From the IMG/VR virus record IMGVR_UViG_3300035698_035307, positions 23,521 through 87,520 of that record: a stretch of 64,000 nucleotides of DNA. One strand, given 5' to 3'. The translations under genes were made by a program, and so were the position numbers. The DNA is from a virus. The notes under the pieces are model-generated. The model was not told where the DNA came from and did no database searches. It saw only the letters and a program-made list of their open reading frames with translations. Within the stretch, counting starts at the first letter, position 1. Every line of letters begins with the position of its first letter. Shown one piece after another: positions 17,007-24,563 of this stretch.

Positions 17007-17554
17007 GAAAGAAAAGACGTGCTAAAAGGAAAGCTAAGAATAAAAAGACTCACAGGAGAACATATAAACTAAAGCGAGTACATTTCGGTTGGTGGAAAAG
17101 AAGATTCAATATAATGTTGGACCCACTTAAACCATTTGAAAGAAATGTTCTACTTGACAACCCCCTATTAAAATATTCTGCAGATGATGACCAATTCGTT
17201 CTCATACTCTTTAAGATGTATGACATGCAACGGGATGCAAAAACCCATAACAAACAATTCATTAATCCTTACAATGATAGTATAACTAATTTTAAAGAGA
17301 TTCGTAAAGCTTCTAAGAATGTTAATTGGAAATGTGCTATCTGTAGTGAAAAAATCATTTCAACTATTCATAACTTTGATGTAGATAATTTCTTATGCCC
17401 TATCTGTATGGAAACTCATAGTAAAGGTCAATTTGTAGATGACCGTATTGTACAGTCTTCTGTAAAATTTAGAAAAGCATGTGAATATTTATATAAGCAT
17501 CAGGAAGAAACCTATAAAGAATTTGTTAGGAAGTCCGAACAGGACAGTCGTTAA
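16958..17554 (+). CDS. Zinc-ribbon protein with strongly basic N-terminus
   Basis: 198 residues from ATG 16958. A second in-frame ATG at 17114 would remove the basic part and the 49-nt overlap with the preceding gene. Residues 13-40 are mostly Lys/Arg, suggesting nucleic-acid contact. CAIC and CPIC (about residues 127-152) form a plausible four-Cys zinc site. The end overlaps the convergent DUF115-like gene by 29 bases. Family unknown. It shares a late-box-driven unit with the tagged 107-aa protein. Confidence 0.55.
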   Translation: MEDRASEIQKRNKSNVRKKRRAKRKAKNKKTHRRTYKLKRVHFGWWKRRFNIMLDPLKPFERNVLLDNPLLKYSADDDQFVLILFKMYDMQRDAKTHNKQFINPYNDSITNFKEIRKASKNVNWKCAICSEKIISTIHNFDVDNFLCPICMETHSKGQFVDDRIVQSSVKFRKACEYLYKHQEETYKEFVRKSEQDSR

Positions 17555-18323
17555 GTGCATCTTCTACTGTGCACTTTGGAATACTTCTTAGTTTTGATTT
17601 TGGATTTGCATTCCATAATTCGATACCTTCAGTTTTAAGCAGTTCAAATACCCCATCAAAGTTACCAATCATATTTCGTTCATAAATCTTATGGTCGTGA
17701 CGTATACCGTATCCTTCATGCCAATGAGTCTTTCCATCACCAGATTCCATATCGAATCCAAGTAAGTAAATCTTTTTAACACCTAAATGGAAAGCTACAT
17801 TAATTGCAGCAAAGCCAGAATTGTTTCCAGCTCTTATAAAGTTTGGTCTTTTATCTAGACCTGTCCTACCTGATGTAGTTAATAGTACTACGTCTGGCGC
17901 GAGGCTAGGTGCATTTCTACAAGTAACCTTAATACCTTTAAGACTGTCTATAGCAGGTTTATTCCAACGATAGAATCTCGCATCCGTCCAGTATACTACT
18001 TCTGACCAGGGCATAACCTGAAAAGCTTTATTAATAGCTATTGTATGTTTACCTTTAAGTTGATTCCAATTGAAATTTTTAAGAGATGGGCCACCTCCTA
18101 CGATATAAACAGTATCACCATTCCAGATTTTCTTAAGCTTATTGTTCTCATCTCTATGAGGAAGAACATGTGTTCGTTTAATTTTATCTTTAGGTACTAT
18201 CTTTGACATCTTTTGATTTTTAATAGGTGCATTAGTAAATTCCACAGCCTTTTGCTTAGTCTGTTTCTTAACAATACTAGGTTTTATATTAACTTTACGT
18301 TGAATGTTTCGATTAATTGGCAT
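17526..18323 (-). CDS. DUF115 / MptE-like Rossmann protein
   Basis: 265 residues. A basic disordered N-terminus (1-60) precedes a Rossmann-like domain with the glycine motif YIVGGGPSLKNF, then IAINKAF, WTDARFYRW, NNSGFAAINVAFHLGVKKIYLLGFDM and HWHEGYG. This pattern belongs to the DUF115 (6-hydroxymethylpterin pyrophosphokinase MptE-like) superfamily, which in bacteria includes proteins linked to flagellin or surface glycosylation. In a phage it might modify a surface glycan or a nucleoside-like substrate. The gene follows the core-protein terminator and is convergent with the plus-strand pair. Substrate unknown. Confidence 0.6.
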   Translation of the reverse strand: MPINRNIQRKVNIKPSIVKKQTKQKAVEFTNAPIKNQKMSKIVPKDKIKRTHVLPHRDENNKLKKIWNGDTVYIVGGGPSLKNFNWNQLKGKHTIAINKAFQVMPWSEVVYWTDARFYRWNKPAIDSLKGIKVTCRNAPSLAPDVVLLTTSGRTGLDKRPNFIRAGNNSGFAAINVAFHLGVKKIYLLGFDMESGDGKTHWHEGYGIRHDHKIYERNMIGNFDGVFELLKTEGIELWNANPKSKLRSIPKCTVEDALNDCPVRTS

Positions 18324-18337
18324 ACTTAGAAGAGATT

Positions 18338-18363
18338 AAAAAGGCCTACGTATTGTAGGCCTT
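18338..18363 (-). terminator. Terminator after the core-protein gene
   Basis: AAGGCCTAC-AATAC-GTAGGCCTT followed by TTT on the minus strand, 7 nt after the stop at 18371. Confidence 0.8.
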
Positions 18364-18370
18364 CTGTTGA

Positions 18371-19981
18371 TTATTTATATAAGTTTTTTAAAGCTTCTGA
18401 ATTAGCTAAAAGATTTCTTATGTTTGATATGTTGTGTTCTACTTTTTCTTGAGTTTCATCAGCTGTTGATTCTTTCTCTTTCCAGAATGATACAGAAATT
18501 TCACCTTTGTCGTTAGCAGTAGTTGGTTTTACTTTCTTAATAATATCTTTCTGTTCATATTTATCTAACTCTTCAGTAGATGGTGTTGATTTTGACCAAC
18601 CTGCATCTTCTAATTCTTTAGCTTTTGTTTCATATTCGCTATTATCAATTTCTTCTGGAGTATCTTCTTCTTTCTTTTCAGGTTCTTCTTCTTTCTTTTC
18701 AGGTTCTTTCTTTGTACCACCTGCATCTCCTAAAGCTTTTTCAATATCATCAATTGCTCTTGATTGAGCTGATACTTCTTTTGCAGCTGCATCATAGCCA
18801 GCAGTATCACCATCTTCTTTAGCCTTGTTCATTTTTTTAACAAGTACTTCCTGTTCACCTTTTGCAATGTCTAAATCAGCTTGTGCCTTTTCAGCATCAG
18901 AAGGTCCTTTTTCTTCGTCTTTAACTTTAGATGTTGCATCAGTATCAGCTGTTCCACCAATCTTTGTGATTTTATCTAAATATTCTTTTTCTTTTTCTTG
19001 ACTAACCTTTCTTGCGTCTTCTTTATCCATCAACTTATTAATATCTGTAATAATAACCTGTCTCTTATGAAGTAACTTATAAAGGTCTTTCTCTAATTCA
19101 TCAATCTTATCTGATGCAGCTTCATCTACACTTTCTTTCTTTACAAGGTTTTTAAGTTTAGAACCAATTCCTCCACCGTCATCGTCTTCAGCATCTTGCT
19201 TATCTTCTTTCTTTTTATTTTCAGCATCTTCTGCATCTTTCTCTTCAGCTTCAATTTCTCCACCAGCTGCTTCAATATCTTTTGCAACTGCTTCGATGTT
19301 TTTATTAATTCCATCTATTTTTCTTATAAGAGGTGCAACTTTTTCTGCAGAACCATCTTTAACATCTTTAGTGTCAGCTTTAAGCTTATCAGTCTCGTCC
19401 TTTAACCCTGCTTCTAATTCTGTAGAGGCTTGTTGAAGTTCTTTATGTTTTAATTTGAGTTCTTTAATCTTATCAGGAGCTAATTGAAGTATATCTGCAT
19501 TGTCAAGTTTGGTTTTTGCAATGGCAGCTTCTGAATCAGCTTTGTATTTTTGATGTATTCTACCTAAATATTTAGAACCACCTATTTTATCTGTAAGTTC
19601 TTGTTCCATTTTTTCTATCTGAGCCTTTCTGTGGTCAGCTTGTGCATGGAATTTATCAGTTTGTTTCTTAAGCTTTTCTTTTGCACCTTTAGCTTTTTCT
19701 GGGTCCATTTCAGCTATGTCAGCTTTCTGTTTAGAAATTGCAACCTGATGATTAACGTCTTCTATCTTCTTAGAACCAATAGCTAAAGTAGCTTGTTTAA
19801 CTTTCTTAGCTTTTCTTAGATTTGATATTGCTTTAAATATACCAAACCCTAACAATCCAGCACCACCAATTGCAACTCCTGCTGCAGTCTTAGCTGTGCT
19901 GAATCCTTTATCTAATAACGCACCTAAGTCCTGGTCTCCTTCGAAAAGAACATTAGCTTCGTCAATTATTTCAGTTAGACT
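18371..19981 (-). CDS. Core/internal coiled-coil protein, reached by -1 frameshift from the acidic core gene
   Basis: The frame is open from 19981 to 18371 (536 codons) but has no ATG or GTG near its start. The first possible initiator is a TTG at 19853-19855 (494 codons). Upstream in this frame the sequence reads SLTEIIDEANVLFEGDQD and connects to the A9 run at the end of the preceding gene, so a -1 frameshift would fuse the two. IDE followed by Ala is a candidate protease site. Next comes a glycine-rich hydrophobic stretch (GVAIGGAGLLGFGIF), then about 450 residues of Lys/Glu/Asp/Ala-rich coiled coil with long acidic linkers. It lies after the capsid gene and ends at a terminator. I infer a prohead core or internal head protein. 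Confidence 0.55.
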   Translation of the reverse strand, partial: SLTEIIDEANVLFEGDQDLGALLDKGFSTAKTAAGVAIGGAGLLGFGIFKAISNLRKAKKVKQATLAIGSKKIEDVNHQVAISKQKADIAEMDPEKAKGAKEKLKKQTDKFHAQADHRKAQIEKMEQELTDKIGGSKYLGRIHQKYKADSEAAIAKTKLDNADILQLAPDKIKELKLKHKELQQASTELEAGLKDETDKLKADTKDVKDGSAEKVAPLIRKIDGINKNIEAVAKDIEAAGGEIEAEEKDAEDAENKKKEDKQDAEDDDGGGIGSKLKNLVKKESVDEAASDKIDELEKDLYKLLHKRQVIITDINKLMDKEDARKVSQEKEKEYLDKITKIGGTADTDATSKVKDEEKGPSDAEKAQADLDIAKGEQEVLVKKMNKAKEDGDTAGYDAAAKEVSAQSRAIDDIEKALGDAGGTKKEPEKKEEEPEKKEEDTPEEIDNSEYETKAKELEDAGWSKSTPSTEELDKYEQKDIIKKVKPTTANDKGEISVSFWKEKESTADETQEKVEHNISNIRNLLANSEALKNLYK

Positions 19982-20688
19982 TTTTTTTTATCCTCATCTT
20001 CCTCAGCTTCTTCAGCTGCGGCAGCTTCTTCTTCTTCCTTAAGTTTCTTAGCTTCTGCTTCTTCCTCTAATTTCTTAGATTCTTCAAGTTCTTCTTCTTT
20101 CTTCTTAGCTTCTGCTTCTTCTTCCTCTAATTTCTTAGATTCTTCAAGTTCTTCTTCTTTCTTCTTAGCTTCTGCTTCTTCTTCTTCCTTAAGTTTCTTA
20201 GCTTCTGCTACTTTTTTAGCTTCTAAAGTTTCTTCGTCTTCTTCTTCGTCATCATCATCTGACTTAGTTGCTGCAGCTTTTTCTTCTTCTTCTTTCTTCG
20301 CAGCTGCTTCTTTTTCTTCTTTCTCTTTATCAGCTTCTTCGCCAGATTTTTCAGAACCTTCTTCTTCGTCGTCATCGCCTTTTTTCTTTTCGGCATCTTC
20401 TTCCTCATCAGATTCTTCTTCTTCGTGCTCATCGCCTTCTTCACCTTCTTCTTCCATTTGGCCTACAAATTCTTCAAAAGACATTATCTTATTAAATTCG
20501 TTAAGACTAATTACAGTGTCTGCAGTTTTGTGTGCTACATAAAGTTCAAAGATTTCTTCATTCATATGCTGAACATATAATGATTCTTCTATATTACTTT
20601 CATTCAATGATTTGAACTCATCAAATACTGGTGATTTATTTTCTTTAATACAATTATCGATATAACTGTCAAGTACTTTAATTTCCAT
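19975..20688 (-). CDS. Acidic prohead core protein
   Basis: 237 residues from the ATG at 20686-20688. The longer frame from a TTG at 20727 runs through the late box and is rejected. Residues 1-80 are an ordinary helical domain. The remainder is almost only Glu/Asp/Lys/Ala, with a 20-residue block duplicated exactly at DNA level (20061-20120 and 20121-20180). T4 head cores contain comparable highly acidic proteins (gp67, gp68). SLNES and SLNEF offer LxE-type protease sites. It lies after the capsid gene with its own late box. Translation ends at TAA within the A9 context, or continues by frameshift. Confidence 0.6.
   Translation of the reverse strand: MEIKVLDSYIDNCIKENKSPVFDEFKSLNESNIEESLYVQHMNEEIFELYVAHKTADTVISLNEFNKIMSFEEFVGQMEEEGEEGDEHEEEESDEEEDAEKKKGDDDEEEGSEKSGEEADKEKEEKEAAAKKEEEEKAAATKSDDDDEEEDEETLEAKKVAEAKKLKEEEEAEAKKKEEELEESKKLEEEEAEAKKKEEELEESKKLEEEAEAKKLKEEEEAAAAEEAEEDEDKKKV
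19979..19992 (-). promoter_or_regulatory. Candidate -1 frameshift site (A9 run)
   Basis: The minus strand reads GAT-AAA-AAA-AAA-GTC-TAA at the end of the acidic core gene. The heptamer A-AAA-AAA is a classic slippery site. Slipping back one base gives AGT-CTA-ACT and enters the 536-codon frame. A homopolymer sequencing error is the alternative. Confidence 0.5.
20061..20180. repeat. 60-bp exact tandem duplication
   Basis: 20061-20120 and 20121-20180 are identical, encoding two copies of a Glu/Lys-rich 20-residue block inside the acidic core protein. A third, degenerate copy flanks them. Confidence 0.85.
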
Positions 20689-20709
20689 ATTGTACAATTT
20701 TTTTCTTTG

Positions 20710-20719
20710 TTTATATATC
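20710..20719 (-). promoter_or_regulatory. Late promoter box GATATATAAA for core gene
   Basis: 21 nt upstream of the chosen ATG at 20688. Its presence inside the longer TTG frame decides the start. The 230-nt gap to the capsid gene holds this box, the capsid terminator and nothing else recognisable. Confidence 0.75.
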
Positions 20720-20870
20720 TCTGACAAATACTCGAACCATTGTCAAAATTAGCTGAGAACCCAGCTGGTTTATCATGTCTTACTTAAGTTATTACAATAG
20801 AATGAATCTACATCATTGTGCGAACTGACCTAATCAGTCTAATTAGTATTTCAATGGTATCATATAACCC

Positions 20871-20899
20871 AAAAAAAGGAACTCACTAGGAGTTCCTTT
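20871..20899 (-). terminator. Terminator after the capsid gene
   Basis: Stem AAAGGAACTC/GAGTTCCTTT with a 5-nt loop, then seven T and GGGTT on the minus strand. It lies 21 nt after the capsid stop codon. Confidence 0.85.
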
Positions 20900-20920
20900 A
20901 TAATATAATTAATCAATCGA

Positions 20921-22615
20921 TTAAATCATTTGGAAAGTGCTGAAGTCAACACCGAATGTGTAGTAATATAATTGAGGGTGGAAACCTGCTTCAACTAATG
21001 CATATCTAGACTTGATAGCAATTTTAGGAGCCATTGTTCCTTCTGCAATTGTAGATACTGATTCTGCCATTAAATAAGGCATGAATACAAGACCTGGTGA
21101 ATTACCGTCACCTTTTCTTCCAACTAATACTCTGTTGTCATTCCAACCCATATATGGGTCAACGTATACTGTTACGCCTGCTACTTGTCCTACTGGATAA
21201 AGTGAACCACCTTGTTGATTAAACGTGTTGGCCATTGCGTAAGGTACGAAACCTGAGATATCTTGTAAAGCTGTTGCAACTTGTCCGTTAGTTACTGCGA
21301 AGTTTGCTGCTCCTCTTCTACCTCTGATTGATACAAGGTTACTTGCTGCTAAAATTCTAGAAAGAATTTGTCTTTGAAGTGTTCCTTTGTTATCACCTGC
21401 TGTTGGTGTTGATGCTGGTACATTACCAGTAACTACTGCATTTCCTTCGTTGTCGTTTCCTAATGCGAAAGTTGTAGTACCACCTGTTGCGATGTATAAT
21501 GAAAGCTGAGTGCTATCATAAGCTTCAATCTGGCTATTATTAGTGTTACCTAATGCGAATAATCTGTCTAAGATATTCTTGTTAATTGATTGAGTAAGTT
21601 CGTTAGTAAGAATTGCTTCTACTTGAGCTACTGCGTCAATACCGAATTGTTTTAAATCTTGGATTTGCTCTCTAGTAACTGCTGCTGCTACTTGGAAAGT
21701 TTTAGCTTCAACTGACTTGTTGAATAAACTAAGACCCATAATGTTATCTTGTTGTGATTCACCTTCGCCTCTTGAATAAGGAGAGTTAGAATTAAACGTA
21801 GAACCAGCAAGTCCTGATAATCCGCTACCTGAGAATCCAGTAATATGGTCTTCAAGTGCTTTTACTAATTCAGCTGCACCGTCTATTTCTAGAACATCAG
21901 TTGATGCATTCTGTGTAGTATGGTTAGAGAATAAGCTATTACCTGCTGTAATTGCCATACCTAATGTGTCGTTAGGAGTTGCAAGACCTTTAGCATAAGT
22001 AGTTGCAGCAACACCTGTTGAAGTTTCTACTTTAAAGATTGGATAGTTATCAATTCTAGAGTTACCTACAAAGGTTAATCTGAATGTTGCAGTTGTTGAA
22101 CCAGCTGCTATTTGTGTGTATGCTACATCACCTTCTGCTAATGCCGCTGCTCCAGTTGATGCTGTTGCTGGGAATTTAACTAATAATGGTGCTTCAGTTC
22201 CATCAGTTCCACCTGTTACAGCGCCGATAGTACCACCTGCATATACAAAGTCTAAATAAGTCATCATTCCAAGAGGACCACTCATTGGAATAACAGGTAC
22301 TAAATCAAGTCCAATAGTTTGTGCTGCTACTTGCAATGCAAGTGGAAGTAAACTATAAGCTTTGTCACCAGAACCAGTTGTTTGGCTAGTGAATGCATTT
22401 TGTGTACCTGGGTCACCTGGAAGTGTTACTGGTCCCATACCTGGAACGTTCATACCTGGATTAAGGTGTACTAAGTTGTTCGCATCTTCGTAAAGATTGT
22501 GAAAGTGAGCGTATTTCGACATCCAACCAAGTTTATTAGCGTCTTCAACGCCAGTTGCTTCCTTGATAATAGGAGTCCATGTTGCTCTAACTTCTGCTTC
22601 GTTTATAAGTTTCAT
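20921..22615 (-). CDS. 23: Major capsid protein precursor (T4 gp23-like)
   Basis: 564 residues (T4 gp23: 521). The part from about residue 85 (YSLLPLALQVAAQTIGLDLV and the following TYLDFVYAGG) matches the start of the gp23 core, and the C-terminus has the usual AVVEAGFHPQ-like block (ALVEAGFHPQLYYYTFG). The first ~43 residues would be the propeptide. LYE followed by Asp44 fits the gp21 cut rule, giving a mature N-arm with LNPGMNVPGMG (51-61) and GSGD (81-84). That arm is shared with the 84-aa protein at 46459-46713. It has no late box of its own and is co-transcribed with the protease gene 48 bases upstream. Confidence 0.9.
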   Translation of the reverse strand: MKLINEAEVRATWTPIIKEATGVEDANKLGWMSKYAHFHNLYEDANNLVHLNPGMNVPGMGPVTLPGDPGTQNAFTSQTTGSGDKAYSLLPLALQVAAQTIGLDLVPVIPMSGPLGMMTYLDFVYAGGTIGAVTGGTDGTEAPLLVKFPATASTGAAALAEGDVAYTQIAAGSTTATFRLTFVGNSRIDNYPIFKVETSTGVAATTYAKGLATPNDTLGMAITAGNSLFSNHTTQNASTDVLEIDGAAELVKALEDHITGFSGSGLSGLAGSTFNSNSPYSRGEGESQQDNIMGLSLFNKSVEAKTFQVAAAVTREQIQDLKQFGIDAVAQVEAILTNELTQSINKNILDRLFALGNTNNSQIEAYDSTQLSLYIATGGTTTFALGNDNEGNAVVTGNVPASTPTAGDNKGTLQRQILSRILAASNLVSIRGRRGAANFAVTNGQVATALQDISGFVPYAMANTFNQQGGSLYPVGQVAGVTVYVDPYMGWNDNRVLVGRKGDGNSPGLVFMPYLMAESVSTIAEGTMAPKIAIKSRYALVEAGFHPQLYYYTFGVDFSTFQMI

Positions 22616-22663
22616 GTGTATTTTTACTTTTTTTCTTTTTCGTTTGTTTTTTTCGAATGGCTT

Positions 22664-24493
22664 TTAATATTTACCATTCATTCTTTTAACAGATTGGATT
22701 ATATATTGCGCTTTCGATTCGTCAATTGCGGTATTTTCAACTTTCGCTGTAGTTTTACTTTCATTAACTTTCTCAATTACAATAGAAACATCTCTTAAAT
22801 CTCTTGTTTGCCAGAAATTATCAATCTGGTACTGAGTGTCTAATTTTGAGTATTTCGATTCGGCTATAATCTGATTCTTTTTAGCTTCGCTTAATTTATC
22901 CCATGTTTCACGGTATTCTGTTCCCATGTCTCTGATAAATCCAAGACCATCATTCTTTTCCTCTGGCTTAATTGCCGTTTCATAAATCTGTTCTACTTGT
23001 TCTTTATTAAAGTAGTTCTTGCCTTCAAACGCCTTTACAACGACGGTTTGTTTTTCTGCATCAAGTGCATAAAATCCGTCTTGCTTCTCTTTTGGTAAAA
23101 ATTGCATGAAATGCATTGTACCTTCTACTGTTTGCTTCTTAGCAGATTCGAGAATCATATTTAATTTTTCTGAAATTTCTTCTTTATAATCTTTTGGTTT
23201 AGTTTCCACTTTTGTATCGTTTGTGTTCGTATTAGTATTCGCATTCTCTTCAACATGAACTGCTGCAGATTTGTTTACGAATTTGTTGAATTTTTCTCCA
23301 ACTGTATTTGAATAGTTACCAACGTTCTCAAGATTACCTTTAAGGTATTCGGTATAGTTAACGTGCTTGTTAAAACCTTCACCTAAATAGTTTGTATATT
23401 TAGCTAAATCATTTGAACTTTCACCTATATATTTTGAGTATTCTTTTATTTGGTTTGCTCCAGTTGCTACGTGCTCAATATACTTAATTGCTTTTTCTAA
23501 TTCTGCACCTTGATACTCACCAAAGTTAATACCTTGATTAGTCTTTTCTGCAACGTGGTTTAAATGTTTTACTACGGTTTCTAATGTTTCGCTTAAGTAA
23601 TTGCTAAATTCTACAGATTTGTTAGCACCTTCGCCAACATGTCCTGAATAATCTTTAACTTTATTTAAACCTTCAGTAAGATAATTGTTATGACTAACTA
23701 ATTTATCTACGTTACCACCGATATAGTTAACATATTCAAATAATTGATTAACCTTCTGTGCTATTGCTTCAGAATATTCAATACCTGATTCTGTTTTGGT
23801 TTCTTTCAGTGCACCTTTTAAACCAGTGATTTCTTCTGAAATATATTTTGACCATTTTTCAAAATCCGGAGTTGAAACAAATTTATTATCTTCCATGTTC
23901 TCAGGGTTATTTTCTTTAATATATGTATCGCGGAAAAAGTCTTCTGGTACTTCAAAAACATGAACGTTATCATCATTTGTAAAACCGTACTGCTCATTCA
24001 CTCTTTTCAGCTGTGCATTTGCAAATCCAGGGTCAGCAACTAAGTCATAAGTAAATAATTTCTTAATTCTAACGTGTCCATTAGATTCTACAACACCTGC
24101 TGCTCTAGATGAGATATGAAGTGGTACGCCACCTTCTGCAAGTGCTTGGGCTTCTTTACCATGTGTAGTATCCAGTAATCTGATTCTTCCTAATACTTGT
24201 TTAGATTCTTTATCGTATTCTAGTTTCTCTATAACGTGTGAAGCTTTTGATAAAGAAACGTCAAAGTTTTGTGGATGGTCTAATTCACCTAATAATGTTC
24301 CAGCGCCAATTTTCTCTTGTAAGCCTTCAATCTGTGGTAAATATTCTGATTCATCATATATTCTTCCGTTCTTATTCTTGACTCCTATTTCGCCAAAAAT
24401 ACCTTCAAACACATAATTACCATTTTCATCCTTCTGTACCTGTACAGCAGGAGCTGTCTCTAAAATTAGAAGGTGTTTTAATTGTTCTGACAT
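22664..24493 (-). CDS. 21: Prohead protease fused to a scaffold-like repeat domain (gp21 plus gp22-like)
   Basis: 609 residues, about three times T4 gp21 (212). Residues 1-170 form the herpesvirus-type serine protease, with GELDHP (His73) and HISSRA (Ser128/129) and the strand LFTYDLVADPGF. Residues ~255-408 hold about eleven tandem 14-residue units of the form NYLGEGxNKxVxY. The C-terminal ~200 residues are helical and end in MNGKY. LILE followed by Thr near the N-terminus and IDES near the C-terminus are possible autocleavage sites. The repeat part occupies the place of T4 gp22, the core scaffold, so this looks like a scaffold fused to its own protease. It has its own late box at 24521-24530. 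Confidence 0.85.
   Translation of the reverse strand: MSEQLKHLLILETAPAVQVQKDENGNYVFEGIFGEIGVKNKNGRIYDESEYLPQIEGLQEKIGAGTLLGELDHPQNFDVSLSKASHVIEKLEYDKESKQVLGRIRLLDTTHGKEAQALAEGGVPLHISSRAAGVVESNGHVRIKKLFTYDLVADPGFANAQLKRVNEQYGFTNDDNVHVFEVPEDFFRDTYIKENNPENMEDNKFVSTPDFEKWSKYISEEITGLKGALKETKTESGIEYSEAIAQKVNQLFEYVNYIGGNVDKLVSHNNYLTEGLNKVKDYSGHVGEGANKSVEFSNYLSETLETVVKHLNHVAEKTNQGINFGEYQGAELEKAIKYIEHVATGANQIKEYSKYIGESSNDLAKYTNYLGEGFNKHVNYTEYLKGNLENVGNYSNTVGEKFNKFVNKSAAVHVEENANTNTNTNDTKVETKPKDYKEEISEKLNMILESAKKQTVEGTMHFMQFLPKEKQDGFYALDAEKQTVVVKAFEGKNYFNKEQVEQIYETAIKPEEKNDGLGFIRDMGTEYRETWDKLSEAKKNQIIAESKYSKLDTQYQIDNFWQTRDLRDVSIVIEKVNESKTTAKVENTAIDESKAQYIIQSVKRMNGKY
23270..23731. repeat. Eleven degenerate 42-bp units (14-residue repeats)
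   Basis: In-frame repeats coding for 14-residue units with conserved Tyr, Gly-Glu, Asn-Lys and terminal Tyr/Phe/His. Copies differ at the DNA level, so the array is old and maintained by selection on protein. Confidence 0.75.
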
Positions 24494-24520
24494 ATATGTA
24501 GATTAATTTTTTTTTATATA

Positions 24521-24530
24521 TTTATATATC
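24521..24530 (-). promoter_or_regulatory. Late promoter box GATATATAAA for protease-capsid unit
   Basis: 27 nt upstream of the protease ATG, followed by a second partial TATATAAA. Confidence 0.75.
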
Positions 24531-24563
24531 TTGCGAAAAACTTAGTGCATTTCGCACAAGATA

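Noticed and set aside
20268-20495. Leu-rich plus-strand frame
   Set aside because: It is the complement of the Glu/Lys-rich core gene. The composition is explained by low-complexity coding on the other strand.
20689-20727. TTG start extending the acidic core protein by 13 residues
   Set aside because: The extension runs through the late box at 20710-20719. The ATG at 20688 has the standard distance to that box.
22616-22663. Separate late promoter for the capsid gene
   Set aside because: The 48-nt gap is A/T-rich but contains no GATATATA core. Co-transcription from 24521-24530 is more likely.
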